Shown piece by piece: positions 1 through 11,164 of a stretch of DNA of 64,000 nt. Source of the stretch: Pseudarthrobacter phenanthrenivorans (GTDB lineage: Bacteria > Actinomycetota > Actinomycetes > Actinomycetales > Micrococcaceae). Location: assembly GCF_000813845.1 (NCBI RefSeq), contig NZ_JWTB01000030.1, forward strand, positions 57,154 to 121,153, given 5' to 3'. The translations under genes and the position numbers were made by a program. Within the stretch, counting starts at the first letter, position 1. Every line of letters begins with the position of its first letter. Under the pieces are notes generated by a model, which worked only from the letters and a program-made list of their open reading frames with translations, did not search any database and had not been told where the DNA came from.

Positions 1-2
1 AA

Positions 3-257
3 TACTCGGCCGCGGGGTGGTTCACGCCGGCGGAGGTCCAGCTCCTGGCCACCCGCGGCGGCCGCCGCACGGCCCTGGCATGGGCTGCGGACTCGGGCAG
101 GAAACAACAGATGAAGCAGTTCCTGAAGACAGCCACCCAGCTTGCCAACACCCGACAGCGGATCCTGAGCGGACGCGATGTGCCGCTCCACCAGGCTGAG
201 GAAAGGCGGCAGTTGCAGCACATCCTTGAACTGCGCGCCGCGGTGGCCGGCGGATAG
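3..257 (+). CDS. C-terminal end of a probable PrsW-family intramembrane metalloprotease (partial)
   Basis: An open frame enters from the left edge and stops at TAG 255-257, giving about 84 C-terminal residues. The tail is basic and helical, with TPAEVQLLATRGGRR, a W-rich stretch (ALAWAADSGRKQQMKQFLK) and an ending in QLQHILELRAAVAGG. From memory this resembles the cytoplasmic C-terminal tail of actinobacterial PrsW-type proteases, which follows the membrane domain. None of the glutamate or histidine active-site motifs are in the window, so the family call is inference. It converges on nusB, with a shared hairpin between them. Confidence 0.45.
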   Translation, partial: YSAAGWFTPAEVQLLATRGGRRTALAWAADSGRKQQMKQFLKTATQLANTRQRILSGRDVPLHQAEERRQLQHILELRAAVAGG

Positions 258-298
258 GCGCGGGCCGGGAGGATGCCCGGTTTGTGCGGGTTAACGAA

Positions 299-328
299 CG
301 GAAGGCCCCGCTGATGCGGGGCCTTCCG
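299..328. terminator. Hairpin terminator between the convergent first gene and nusB
   Basis: A perfect 12-bp inverted repeat (CGGAAGGCCCCG / CGGGGCCTTCCG) with a 6-base loop lies 14 bases beyond the nusB stop. It probably ends the efp-nusB transcript and may also serve the convergent gene on the other strand. Confidence 0.75.
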
Positions 329-342
329 TAGTTGCTGGGTTG

Positions 343-753
343 CTATGCGAGCAGCGATGGCTTCAGCTGCTGCAACCGGCCCAGGAGGCCGTTGATGAAC
401 TGCGGGGACTCATCCGTCGAGAGGGTCTTGGCAAGTGCCACGGCCTCACTGACGGCGACTCCGTCCGGGACGTCGTCGTTGTACAGCAGCTCCCAGGTGC
501 CGATGCGCAGGATGATGCGGTCGACCGACGGCATGCGCTCCAGGCTCCAGCCCTGTGAATAGGTCTCCAGGAACTCGTCAATGGCTGCCTGCCGGGACAG
601 TACGCCCTCAACGATGTCCACGGTGTAGGGGTTAACGATCTGGTCAGTCTTTTCCCGGCGGGCGCGGAGCACGTCGAACGGGGAAACAGAGCGCTGCTCC
701 GCTTCGAAAAGAACATCCAGTGCCCTGTTGCGGGCTTTACCGCGGGCGCTCAC
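343..753 (-). CDS. nusB: Transcription antitermination protein NusB
   Basis: NusB binds boxA RNA together with S10 (NusE) and helps RNA polymerase resist termination on rRNA operons. The 136-residue product has the family's size and all-helical character, starting MSARGKARNRALDVLFEAEQ and ending NGLLGRLQQLKPSLL. The GTG start overlaps the efp stop by one base (TAGTG), so it is probably translated by coupling after efp, and efp-nusB is a standard bacterial pairing. It is followed by a strong hairpin terminator. Nothing is unusual. Confidence 0.95.
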   Translation of the reverse strand: MSARGKARNRALDVLFEAEQRSVSPFDVLRARREKTDQIVNPYTVDIVEGVLSRQAAIDEFLETYSQGWSLERMPSVDRIILRIGTWELLYNDDVPDGVAVSEAVALAKTLSTDESPQFINGLLGRLQQLKPSLLA

Positions 754-1316
754 TACTCAGTGACCCGGCCCAGGTAGCTGCCGTCGCGGGTGTCCACCTT
801 GACCTTGGTGTTGTTCTCGATGAACAGCGGGACCTGGATTTCGTAGCCGGTTTCCAGGGTGGCGGGCTTGGTGCCTGCCGAAGAGCGGTCGCCCTGCAGG
901 CCCGGCTCGGTGTAGGTGATTTCGAGGACAACGCTCGGCGGCAGTTCGATGTAGAGGGGGGTGCCGTCGTGGATGGCGATGTTGACCATCTGGTTCTCGA
1001 GCATGAAGTTCGTGGCGTCGCCCACCGTTGCGCCGGAAACCGTGATCTGGTCGTAGTCCGAGGTGTCCATGAAGACGAAGTCGGCGCCGTCCTGGTAGAG
1101 GTACTGGTAGTCGCGGCGGTCGACGGTTGCCGTTTCGATCTTGAGGCCGGCGTTGAACGTCTTGTCGACAACCTTGCCGGACATCACATTGCGCATCTTG
1201 GTGCGGACAAAGGCGCCGCCCTTGCCGGGCTTGACGTGCTGGAACTCGATGACGTTCCAGAGCTGGCCCTCAAGCTTCAGGACCGTTCCGTTCTTAATGT
1301 CGTTAGTGGTTGCCAC
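753..1316 (-). CDS. efp: Elongation factor P
   Basis: EF-P enters the ribosomal E site and relieves stalling at polyproline stretches. The 187-residue product begins [20 protein letters not shown] when read from GTG at 1316. That start gives the exact usual length; the frame is open further upstream, but the added residues do not look like EF-P. The modification loop reads KPGKGGAF, with lysine at about residue 32, and the C-terminal OB domain ends [14 protein letters not shown] 173-base gap separates it from the upstream TPR gene, so efp-nusB probably has its own promoter. Confidence 0.97.
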   Translation of the reverse strand: MATTNDIKNGTVLKLEGQLWNVIEFQHVKPGKGGAFVRTKMRNVMSGKVVDKTFNAGLKIETATVDRRDYQYLYQDGADFVFMDTSDYDQITVSGATVGDATNFMLENQMVNIAIHDGTPLYIELPPSVVLEITYTEPGLQGDRSSAGTKPATLETGYEIQVPLFIENNTKVKVDTRDGSYLGRVTE

Positions 1317-1489
1317 TGGTTTCCTCTGGTTTCTTCGTCCGGCCGCGCGGGCCAGATGCTTTATGCCGGGCGGGCACGCCGGGTGGGCCGCCTGCACGTG
1401 TTTGTCAAAAATCGCGTGGATGCAAAAAATTCCACACCCATTCTACCGGCAAATCCGGGCCGGCCTTTCCGCGCTCAGTGCTGCCCGCC

Positions 1490-2007
1490 TCAGCAGGCGA
1501 GATCCAGCACGTCCCTGGCGCGCTGCAGTGCCACCGTGGAGGAGTAGATCTGTCCGGCGTCGGCTGACTGCGCCACCCGCAGGTCCAGGGCCTTGGAGAA
1601 GGATTCGACGGCGGCGGAGGTCTGGCCGGCCGCGTACTGGGTCCGGCCCAGGTACTGCAGGGCCAGTGCTTCCCGGGGGGTGCCGTGCACCTCGGCGAGA
1701 AGCTGGCGGAACAGGTCGATGGCCCGGTCCAGCCGGTGGGTGACACTCAGCACCTCGGCTTCGAACACGCGGAGCCGGAAGGATTCGGGATCCTTGAAGC
1801 GTGCCTCGGCCAGCAGTTCGGCAGCCTCGGATGCGTGTCCCTCGACGAGGAGCACGAAGATGTGGTCTGCCGGATCGGTGGAGGCTGCCAGCGCTTCCCG
1901 GACTGCCTCCTCGTTGACGATCTGGGGCCGCAGGGACTCAGGGTTGATGCGGATGCCGGGGAATCCGGCCTCCGGCCAGTCGGTGGTGCCGCTCATGGTG
2001 CCCTGCA

Positions 2008-2008
<1 letters not shown>
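1490..2008 (-). CDS. Tetratricopeptide-like protein of the aro operon
   Basis: This 172-residue protein is not tied to a named function. It is helical and alanine-rich. The segment from about residue 55 to 150 has TPR-like spacing (LLVEGHASEAAELLAEARF, LALQYLGRTQYAAGQTSAAVESFSKALDLR). No signal peptide or membrane segment is visible, so it is probably a cytoplasmic scaffold or interaction protein. The ATG at 2008 overlaps the aroB stop as ATGA, which supports this start and suggests coupled translation. An internal ATG four codons in is an alternative. Its place between aroB and efp is reported from memory as common in Arthrobacter relatives. Confidence 0.8.
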
Positions 2009-3664
<1,656 letters not shown>

Positions 3665-3665
<1 letters not shown>

Positions 3666-4870
3666 TACTGCCCGATCGAGTCCAGGGAGGCCGGGATGCT
3701 GTCCAGGTAACCCTTGATGTTCCGTGCGGTTTCCGCCACCGAGTCACCGCCGAACTTCTCCATGACGGCTTCGGCGAGGACCAGTGCCACCATGGCCTCG
3801 GCCACCACGCCGGCGGCGGGGACTGCACAGACGTCCGAACGCTGGTGGTGGGCCTTGGCGGCTTCGCCGGTGCTGACGTCAATGGTCCGCAGGGCGCGCG
3901 GCACGGTGGCGATGGGCTTCATGGCTGCCCGGACCCGAAGGACGTCTCCGATGCTCATGCCGCCCTCAATGCCGCCGGCACGGTTGCTGGCACGGACAAT
4001 CCGGCCGTCGTTGTCCCGGAGGATTTCGTCATGGGCGGCGGAACCACGACGGGCCGCGGTCAGGAAGCCGTCGCCAACCTCCACGCCCTTGATGGCCTGG
4101 ATGCCCATGAGGGCAGCGGCGAGCCGGGCGTCGAGCCGGCGGTCCCAGTGCACGTAGCTGCCGAGTCCCGGCGGGAGCCCGTAAGCGAGGACTTCCACCA
4201 CGCCGCCCAGGGTTTCGCCTTCCTTGTGCGCCGCGTCAACCTCGGCCACCATGGCGTCCGAGGTTTCGCGGTCGAAGCAGCGCAGGGGGTCGGCGTCCAG
4301 GGCAATGACGTCCCCGGGCGAGGGCAGCGGACGGCCTTCGGGGACGGTCACGCTGGCGATCGAGACGGTGTGGCTGACCAGTTCGATGCCCAGGTGCTTG
4401 AGGAACTGGGCCGCGACGGTGCCGAGCGCCACGCGGGTGGCGGTTTCCCGGGCGCTTGCCCGCTCCAGTACCGGCCTGGCCTCGTCAAAGCCGTATTTCT
4501 GCATGCCGGTGAAGTCGGCATGTCCGGGGCGCGGCCGGGTCAGCGGGGCATTGCGGGCCTGGTCGGCCAGGAGTTCGGCGTCCACGGGGTCCGCGGACAT
4601 GATCTGCTCCCATTTGGGCCATTCGGTGTTTCCCACCTGGATGGCAACGGGGCCGCCCTGGGTGAGGCCGTGCCGGACGCCGCCAAGGATGGTGACCACG
4701 TCCTGCTCGAATTTCATCCGGGCGCCGCGGCCATAGCCAAGCCGGCGGCGTGCCAAGGAGTCTGCGATGTGCCCGCTGGTGATTTCCACACCGGCGGGGA
4801 CGCCCTCAATAATTCCCATCAGAGCCGGACCATGGGATTCACCGGCAGTCAACCAACGCATAATTTCCAT
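3665..4870 (-). CDS. aroC: Chorismate synthase
   Basis: It performs the last shikimate step, EPSP to chorismate, with reduced FMN. The 401-residue frame shows the N-terminal signature [11 protein letters not shown], the RPGHADF segment and [12 protein letters not shown]. Two in-frame ATG codons are possible, at 4870 and 4861. Relatives usually begin MLRW or MRW, so the inner start giving 398 residues is quite possible. It is followed without a gap by aroK and preceded by aroE 17 bases upstream. Confidence 0.96.
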
Positions 4871-4887
4871 CCTGCCACGTAGGGCGG

Positions 4888-5748
4888 TCAGAACGCCCGC
4901 CGGGCAAGGCCGACTGCGTCACACATCACATCTATGACAGCTGCATTAACGTCTTCACCGCGCCCGGTGAACAGCCGCACCTGCTCGACGGCCTGGTACA
5001 GCAGCATCTCCAGGCCGGGCACGACCCGCCCGCCGCCGGCCTGCCAGACGGAGGCGATGAGGCTGGGCCAGGGGTCGTAGGCGACGTCGAGCAGCACGCC
5101 CCGCGTCGAGGTTTTCAGCGCGGCTATTTCCGACGCCAGTCCGTCTGCCGCACGGGGCGGCAGGGTGGATATGACGACGTCGGCTTCCGAGGTCGGGCGG
5201 GCGGCTTTGCTGAGCGGGCGGATCTCCAGGGCCACGCCGAGGGCGTCAGCGGCCGCGCGGACGTCGTCAGTCCGCGACGCGTCGCGGACATAGACCTGGA
5301 CAGTACCGGTGCCCAGTTCCTTGAGGGCCGCAACAGCGGAGGCTGCCGTTCCGCCGCCGCCGAGGATCACTGCCGACGGCGCGGTCCGGGTTCCGGCGTG
5401 GCACAACGCATTGACGATGCCCGTGACGTCCGTGTTGGACCCGACGGTCCGCACACCTGCGGCTGATTCCTCGAACGTGACGGTGTTCACTACGCCCAGG
5501 GTCTGTGCCACCCCCCGCACCTTGTCCACTTCGTTGAGCATCGCCGTCTTCAGCGGCATGGTCACGGAGAGTCCGCGCCATCCCGGCTGGTTCCGGATCT
5601 GCCGCATGAAGGACGGCAGCAGCTCCTCGGTCACGTCGATGGCCGTGTAACTGATGCCCGCCCCCAGCTGTCCATAGGCCGAGAGGTGCAGGGCCGGGGA
5701 CTTGGAGTGGCTGATCGGATGGCCCAGGACGGCAGCCCGCAGGCTCAT
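4888..5748 (-). CDS. aroE: Shikimate dehydrogenase
   Basis: It reduces 3-dehydroshikimate to shikimate with NADPH. The 286 residues start [20 protein letters not shown], which carries the shikimate-binding SxS motif. They also contain NTDVTGI and a glycine-rich nucleotide loop [10 protein letters not shown] chose ATG 5748 because it overlaps the mltG stop as ATGA and places the conserved N-terminus correctly; the frame is open another ten codons upstream. The aroE-aroC gap is only 17 bases. Confidence 0.95.
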   Translation of the reverse strand: MSLRAAVLGHPISHSKSPALHLSAYGQLGAGISYTAIDVTEELLPSFMRQIRNQPGWRGLSVTMPLKTAMLNEVDKVRGVAQTLGVVNTVTFEESAAGVRTVGSNTDVTGIVNALCHAGTRTAPSAVILGGGGTAASAVAALKELGTGTVQVYVRDASRTDDVRAAADALGVALEIRPLSKAARPTSEADVVISTLPPRAADGLASEIAALKTSTRGVLLDVAYDPWPSLIASVWQAGGGRVVPGLEMLLYQAVEQVRLFTGRGEDVNAAVIDVMCDAVGLARRAF

Positions 5749-7511
5749 GTGCAGCGGCCTGCGTTGGCCCGGCACCACGCGTTGTACTGCTCCACGTAGG
5801 CGTTGTGTTCGGCAAGCGTCTTGGCGAACTTGGTTTCCTTGGTGTCCAGGTTGATGGTCACCCAGTACAGGTAGTCGTTGGCCTTGGGCCGTGCGGCCGC
5901 GTCAATGGCCGTCTTGCCGGGAGAACCGATGGGTCCGGGCGGGAGCCCCGGGTTCGCATACGTGTTGTACGGGTTGGACTTGTCCTGGCGCTGTTCATCG
6001 GTGAAGTTGAAGCTCCGGGTGCCGAGACCGTAGGTCACCGCGGAGTCAACCTGCAGGAAGCCGCCGGTCTGGTCGTTGGGCTTGAGCCGGTTGTAGATGG
6101 CTCCCGCCACGTCGCCGTAATCCGCCTGGCCTCCTTCGGCCTGCACGATACTGGCCACCGTAACGGCCTCGTACTGCTTGGCGGGGTCGGTGATGCCCTG
6201 CGAGACCAGTTCATCCGTGGTGGCCTTCACCAGCGACTGCAGGATGTCCTTGGCGGGGGTTCCCAGCGGGAACCGGTACTCGCCCGGCGCCAGGTACCCT
6301 TCGAGGTTCTTGGCGTTGGCGGGAAGGCCGAACTGGGCGGGCTGGTTGCTGAGCGCCTGAAGCTGCTGCACGGATATGCCCGATCCCTCGGAAATTGCCT
6401 GCAGGGACTCGCTGATCCGCAGTCCCGCGCTCAGGGCGAAGTAGATGACCTTGGTCTTGTCCTTGCCGAGCAGGACGTTCACCGCGTCGGCGTTCTTCAT
6501 CTCGGTCTTGAAGGTGTAGTCCCCCGGCGCCAGTGTTCCTCCGGATGCGTGGAAGGCCTGCATGAACGTATCCGCGTTGGCCACGACGCGCTGGTTTTCC
6601 AGTTCGGTGGCGACGGACCGGGTTCCTTCCCCGCTCTGGACGGTCACCTGGACCTCACCGGAGCCCGGGCCCGGGAAGTCGGAGGGCTTTCCATTGCCGA
6701 GAAGGGGCTTGAGGAACTGGGCGCCCACGGCCACCGCCGTCACGAAGACGGCCAGCGTCAGGAAGAGGGCCAACAGCCTGCGGCGCCGGCGGACCTTCTT
6801 CGAGGGCCGCTTCACCTCCTGCGTTGCCGATGAGCCGAGGAGGGGGTGCTCCGCGTCGGCATGGTCGCCGTGCAGGTGGGCCTCGTCAGGATGGACCTCC
6901 GGAGGTAGTTCCTCATGGTAGGTATCAGCATGGTAGGCCGGCTGTTCATGCCCGGCTTCCGCGTAGTGGTGCCCTTCGACGGGCTGCCAACCGCTGTGGT
7001 GCGCCACGCCGTCGTGATGCGCTTCGTCCACGTGGTGCGCAACGCCGTCGTGATGCGCTTCGTCCACGTGGTGCGCAACGCCGTCGTGATGAGCCTCGTC
7101 CACGTGGTGCGCAACGTCGTCCTGGTGCGCAATGCCGTGGTGGGATCCGCCGGCAGGCAGCATGCCCTCGTGGGAGGCAGCCGCGGGGGCAAGGTCCGCG
7201 TCGGGGTCAGCCTCGACGGAACCGGATGAGGGCTGCCCGTCCTGGATGGAAGGTGGTGTCGCCGGAGCCGCCGGAACATCGTCGGCGTCGGGAAGGGGTG
7301 CAAAGGTTGGTTCCGCGGCTGCGGATGCAGCGGCCGGCGGCGCGGCGGGCGGCGGCGGCACATCGCCGGTCTCGTAGGCGTGCTCCGGCACCGCGTCCTG
7401 CCGGCCGGTGGCGAGGCTCTTCTCGCGGGCCCGCAGCTCCTTGCGCGTCAGTGGCCTTCCGGCGCCCCTGTCCCGGGGGCCGGTGGTGTCATCAATGTTG
7501 GCAGGGCTCAC
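5745..7511 (-). CDS. mltG: Endolytic murein transglycosylase MltG with a long histidine-rich cytoplasmic extension
   Basis: MltG is a membrane-anchored YceG enzyme that cleaves nascent glycan strands and so sets their length. Of 588 residues, about 1-245 are a low-complexity Pro/Ala/Asp/His-rich region. This is followed by the basic KKVRRRRR and one membrane helix at about 246-265, so the extension should be cytoplasmic. The YceG domain follows, with the catalytic glutamate in ASIVQAEGG near 459 and the family end motif YANPGLPPGPIGSPG. Residues about 135-170 are three copies of HHVDEAHHDGVA. The GTG start overlaps the ruvX stop (GTGA). Confidence 0.93.
   Translation of the reverse strand: MSPANIDDTTGPRDRGAGRPLTRKELRAREKSLATGRQDAVPEHAYETGDVPPPPAAPPAAASAAAEPTFAPLPDADDVPAAPATPPSIQDGQPSSGSVEADPDADLAPAAASHEGMLPAGGSHHGIAHQDDVAHHVDEAHHDGVAHHVDEAHHDGVAHHVDEAHHDGVAHHSGWQPVEGHHYAEAGHEQPAYHADTYHEELPPEVHPDEAHLHGDHADAEHPLLGSSATQEVKRPSKKVRRRRRLLALFLTLAVFVTAVAVGAQFLKPLLGNGKPSDFPGPGSGEVQVTVQSGEGTRSVATELENQRVVANADTFMQAFHASGGTLAPGDYTFKTEMKNADAVNVLLGKDKTKVIYFALSAGLRISESLQAISEGSGISVQQLQALSNQPAQFGLPANAKNLEGYLAPGEYRFPLGTPAKDILQSLVKATTDELVSQGITDPAKQYEAVTVASIVQAEGGQADYGDVAGAIYNRLKPNDQTGGFLQVDSAVTYGLGTRSFNFTDEQRQDKSNPYNTYANPGLPPGPIGSPGKTAIDAAARPKANDYLYWVTINLDTKETKFAKTLAEHNAYVEQYNAWCRANAGRCT
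7002..7109 (-). repeat. Three tandem 36-bp repeats encoding HHVDEAHHDGVA in mltG
   Basis: Three in-frame 36-bp units encode the same 12-residue histidine-rich motif, flanked on both sides by degenerate partial units (HQDDVA before and HHSGW after). Base identity between units is high, which points to recent slippage or unequal recombination. The multiple of three preserves the mltG frame. Confidence 0.9.
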
Positions 7512-8107
7512 TGTTGCCTTCCATTATCTGAAGATGGGGCCGTGTCGGCGGTGGTGGCACGGACTGTTTCGTCCACCCCACCGGCCCCCAGGTCCACGGT
7601 CGGGGACGGCGCTGTCACGCGTGAGCCGACATCCGCTCCCCTGGCTTTCTGCATGTCGATGGCGTGTTGAAGAATACCCGCCGCCGCGACCTGATCAACT
7701 ACTTTACGGTGGTCCCGGCTGCTCATGCCAGCTTGGTGCAGGTTCCGGTGCGCCGTGACGCTGCTGAGGCGTTCATCCACCAGGTTGACCGGAACGTCCA
7801 GGCCGCGGCCGGAAAGCTCCGCGGCCAGGAGCAAGGCGTAGTCCGTGGCCATCCTGGCCGAGGCGTGTTCCTCGCCCTTCATGGTCCGGGGCAGGCCGAC
7901 AACGACCTGTACGGCGCCCAGTTCCTCGACCAGTTTGGCGATGAACCGGACGTCCGAGTTCTTCTTGGTGTTCCGGTCCAGCGTCTTGTACGGCGTGGCC
8001 AGGATCGAGTCGCGGTCGCAGATGGCAACGCCCACCCGGACGGTGCCGACGTCCACCCCCAGCTTGACGCCCTGGGGGTAGCCGCCGGCCGCAGCAGGAT
8101 TGGTCAT
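7508..8107 (-). CDS. ruvX: RuvX/YqgF Holliday-junction resolvase-like nuclease
   Basis: YqgF proteins have an RNase-H fold and act in pre-16S rRNA end processing or as putative resolvases. The 199-residue product from ATG 8107 has the first acidic motif LGVDVGTVRVGVA near residues 16-28, a central GLPRTMKGEE and DERLSSVTA. The frame is open into alaS, but starting at 8107, just after the alaS stop at 8115, gives the normal N-terminus. The last 45 or so residues are a non-conserved tail. It lies in the standard alaS-ruvX-mltG order and overlaps mltG by four bases. Confidence 0.92.
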   Translation of the reverse strand: MTNPAAAGGYPQGVKLGVDVGTVRVGVAICDRDSILATPYKTLDRNTKKNSDVRFIAKLVEELGAVQVVVGLPRTMKGEEHASARMATDYALLLAAELSGRGLDVPVNLVDERLSSVTAHRNLHQAGMSSRDHRKVVDQVAAAGILQHAIDMQKARGADVGSRVTAPSPTVDLGAGGVDETVRATTADTAPSSDNGRQQ

Positions 8108-8114
8108 GGCCTGG

Positions 8115-10793
8115 TTAGCGCCGTGCGATGGCATCGACGACGGCGGACAGGGCGGCACCGACCTTTCCGGCGTCGGTTCCTCCGCCCTGGGCCACGTCGT
8201 CCTTGCCGCCGCCACCACCACCGAGGACACCGGCAGCGACGCGGACCAGGGCACCGGCTTTGATGCCTGCTTCCCGGGCGGCCTCGTTGGTGGCAACCAG
8301 GATCAGCGGGCGGTCATTGGCGACACCGGCCACCGCAACCGCGGCAGCATCCGAACCGAGCCGGTTCCGCAGGTCCAGGGCGAGGCCCCGGAGGTCGTCG
8401 GCGCCGCTGACGGTGCCGGCATCGTGGGCCACCACCCGTACGCCTGCGGCATCCTTGGCGCTGTTCACCAGCTGCGCGGCAGCTGCGGCCAACTGTTCCT
8501 TGCGGAGCCGGTCCAGTTCCTTCTCGGTGGCTTTCAGCTTGGCCAGCGTGGCCGAGATCCGGTCGGCGAGCTGCCCGGACGGAACCTTCAGCAGGTCCGT
8601 CAGCTCCGTCACCAGTGCACGCTCGGCAGCGAGGTGCCGGAAGGCCTCCATGCCCACGAAGGCCTCCACGCGCCGGTTGCCCGATCCCACGGACTGTTCG
8701 CCGAGGAGGGACAGGCTGCCGATCAGCGAGGTGTTGGCAACGTGCGTGCCGCCGCAGAGTTCGCGCGACCAGGCGCCGTCAATCTCCACCACGCGGACTT
8801 CACTGCCGTAGTTTTCGCCGAAGAGGGCCATGGCGCCCATGGCCTTGGCCTCGGCGAGTCCCATGATCCTGGTTTCCACCGCGTAGTTGTTGCGGATGGC
8901 GAGGTTGGACACCTCTTCGATCTCGGACCGGGTGGCCGTGCTGAGGCCCTCGCCCCAGGCGAAGTCGAAGCGCAGGTACCCGGCCTTGTTGAAGGAGCCC
9001 CGCTGGGTGGCTTCCGGCCCCAGGATCTGGTGCAGGGCTGCGTGCACGATGTGCGTGCCCGTGTGCGCCTGCTCCGCGGCGTGCCGGCGTTCACGGTCGA
9101 CGGCGGCGCGCACCAGCGAGTCGGCGCCGATTTCGCCTTCCCGGACGATTGCCTTGTGCACGCTCAGGCCCTTCACGGGGCGCTGGACGTCCAGGACCTC
9201 GACGACGAACCCGTCGCCGGTGATGAGGCCCGTGTCAGCGGCCTGGCCGCCGGCTTCGGCGTAGAACGGGGTTTCAGCCAGCACGAGTTCGATCTCGTCG
9301 CCGGTGGCTGCCTGCTGGACCTGGCGGCCGGCGCTGAGCAGGCCGCGGACGCGCGACTCACCCTCAAGCTCGGTGTAGCCCGTGAAGACGGTCTCGCCCT
9401 GGCCCAGGAGCTCCTGGAAGACACTGACGTCGGCGTGGCCGCCCTTCTTGCCCTTGGCATCCGCCTGGGCGCGCTGGCGCTGTTCCTGCATCAGGCTGCG
9501 GAACGCCGCCTCATCAACCTTCAATCCGGCCTCTTCAGCCATCTCAAGCGTGAGGTCGATGGGGAAGCCGTAGGTGTCGTGCAGGGTGAAGGCGTCCTCG
9601 CCGGACAGGGGCTTGTTGGCAGCCTTGGATTCCTTCACCGCGTCCTCAAGCCGCGCAGTGCCCGAGGCGATGGTGCGCAGGAACGCCTTCTCCTCGGCGT
9701 AGGCGATGCGGCTGATCCGCGCGAAGTCGGTCTCCACCACGGGGTACACGCCCTTCATGGCATCGCGGGACGCTGGCAGCAGCTCCGGCAGGCAGGCCTG
9801 TTCGACACCCAGGAGGCGCATGGAACGCACGGCACGCCGGATCAGGCGGCGCAGGACGTAGCCGCGGCCTTCGTTGGAAGGGGTGACGCCGTCCGAGATC
9901 AGCATCAGGGCCGAACGGATGTGGTCGGCCACGACGCGCATGCGGACGTCGTCGGTGTGGTGGGGGTCGTCCGGGGTTTCGGCGGAGGTGTATTCCTTGC
10001 CGGACAGTTCCGCGGCCTTGTCGATGACCGGGCGGACCTGGTCGGTCTCGTACATGTTCTCGACGCCCTGCAGGATCATGGCGAGGCGTTCCATGCCCAG
10101 GCCGGTGTCGATGTTCTTCTTGGGCAGCTCACCCACAATGTCGAAGTCAACCTTGGAGCGCACGTTTTCGATCTGGTACTGCATGAAAACGAGGTTCCAG
10201 ATCTCGATGTAGCGGGTCTCGTCAGCCAGCGGGCCGCCTTCGACGCCGTAGGCCGGTCCGCGGTCGTAGTAGATCTCTGAGCAGGGCCCGGCAGGGCCGG
10301 GCTGGCCGGTTGACCAGTAGTTGTCCGACTTGCCCATCCGCTGGATGCGCTCAGCCGGGACCCCGGTGTTCTTCAGCCACAGTTCCTCGGCCTCGTCGTC
10401 TTCTTCGTAGACCGTCACCCACAGCCGCTCGGGTGCCAGGCCGTAGCCGCCGTCGTCAACGCCGGTGGTGAGCAGCTCCCAGGCGAACTTGATGGCGTCT
10501 TCCTTGAAGTAGTCGCCGAAGGAGAAGTTGCCGCACATCTGGAAGAAGGTGCCGTGGCGGGCAGTCTTGCCCACCTCCTCGATGTCACCGGTGCGGATGC
10601 ACTTCTGCACGCTGGTGGCGCGGGAGTAGGGCGGTTCCTCGCGGGCCGTGAGGTAGGGAATGAACGGCACCATGCCGGCCACCGTGAACAGCAGCGAGGG
10701 GTCGCTGGAGACCAGCGATGCGGAGGGAACCGCGGTGTGGCCCTTGCTGACAAAAAAGTCCACCCAGCGCTTTGTGATCTCCTGCGACTTCAT
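8115..10793 (-). CDS. alaS: Alanyl-tRNA synthetase
   Basis: It charges tRNA-Ala and edits mischarged serine or glycine. The 892 residues begin MKSQEITKRWVDFFVSKGHT from ATG 10793. The class II catalytic domain comes first. The editing domain follows, with zinc motifs HTGTH and CGGTH, and then a C-Ala region ending in a glycine-rich LGGGGGGKDD segment. Length and motif order match the family. A longer open frame upstream would overlap the spacer to the next gene and is not needed. It heads the alaS-ruvX-mltG-aro series. Confidence 0.97.
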   Translation of the reverse strand: MKSQEITKRWVDFFVSKGHTAVPSASLVSSDPSLLFTVAGMVPFIPYLTAREEPPYSRATSVQKCIRTGDIEEVGKTARHGTFFQMCGNFSFGDYFKEDAIKFAWELLTTGVDDGGYGLAPERLWVTVYEEDDEAEELWLKNTGVPAERIQRMGKSDNYWSTGQPGPAGPCSEIYYDRGPAYGVEGGPLADETRYIEIWNLVFMQYQIENVRSKVDFDIVGELPKKNIDTGLGMERLAMILQGVENMYETDQVRPVIDKAAELSGKEYTSAETPDDPHHTDDVRMRVVADHIRSALMLISDGVTPSNEGRGYVLRRLIRRAVRSMRLLGVEQACLPELLPASRDAMKGVYPVVETDFARISRIAYAEEKAFLRTIASGTARLEDAVKESKAANKPLSGEDAFTLHDTYGFPIDLTLEMAEEAGLKVDEAAFRSLMQEQRQRAQADAKGKKGGHADVSVFQELLGQGETVFTGYTELEGESRVRGLLSAGRQVQQAATGDEIELVLAETPFYAEAGGQAADTGLITGDGFVVEVLDVQRPVKGLSVHKAIVREGEIGADSLVRAAVDRERRHAAEQAHTGTHIVHAALHQILGPEATQRGSFNKAGYLRFDFAWGEGLSTATRSEIEEVSNLAIRNNYAVETRIMGLAEAKAMGAMALFGENYGSEVRVVEIDGAWSRELCGGTHVANTSLIGSLSLLGEQSVGSGNRRVEAFVGMEAFRHLAAERALVTELTDLLKVPSGQLADRISATLAKLKATEKELDRLRKEQLAAAAAQLVNSAKDAAGVRVVAHDAGTVSGADDLRGLALDLRNRLGSDAAAVAVAGVANDRPLILVATNEAAREAGIKAGALVRVAAGVLGGGGGGKDDVAQGGGTDAGKVGAALSAVVDAIARR

Positions 10794-10917
10794 GAGCTGT
10801 TTTCTTACCCTTCTTGGTCCGCGCCGCCCTGCGGCACGGGAATTTCGTTCAGGTGGCCGGTCCCGCGGTGGGACCCTGCCGGTTGTTGGCTGGCTGCCGG
10901 TCAGATGCCCTGGGGGC

Positions 10918-11148
10918 TCAGCGGCGGACCAATTCTGCGGAATCAATCCCCAGGGCGCTCCGCAGGTCGGTTTCCCGCTCCTGCATCCCGGCACGGACGG
11001 CATCGGCGAAGTCGTAGACCCCGTCCGCGAGCCGTCCCACCGCACGGTTCAGGCCCTCGGGTCCGAGGGTGGACTGGGCCTGGCTCACTTTGCGGAAGGC
11101 GATGACGCCGATGGCCACGCCGATTCCCATCCAAACAATTCTCTTCAT
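10918..11148 (-). CDS. Small single-pass membrane protein, DUF6167-like
   Basis: This 76-residue protein has one N-terminal hydrophobic helix (MGIGVAIGVIAFRKV) and a charged helical tail (GVYDFADAVRAGMQERETDLR). Small proteins of this shape sit between a DUF948 protein and alaS in many actinobacteria; the DUF6167 label is from memory. Its function is unknown. It starts 16 bases after the DUF948 stop and was probably made from the same transcript. A membrane anchor with a cytoplasmic helix is all the sequence shows. Confidence 0.8.
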   Translation of the reverse strand: MKRIVWMGIGVAIGVIAFRKVSQAQSTLGPEGLNRAVGRLADGVYDFADAVRAGMQERETDLRSALGIDSAELVRR

Positions 11149-11164
11149 GGTCTTCTTTTCGAAT

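Noticed and set aside
8100..10280. A 726-residue open frame on the plus strand
   Set aside because: It is fully antisense to alaS, and its composition is that of a reverse-complement shadow.
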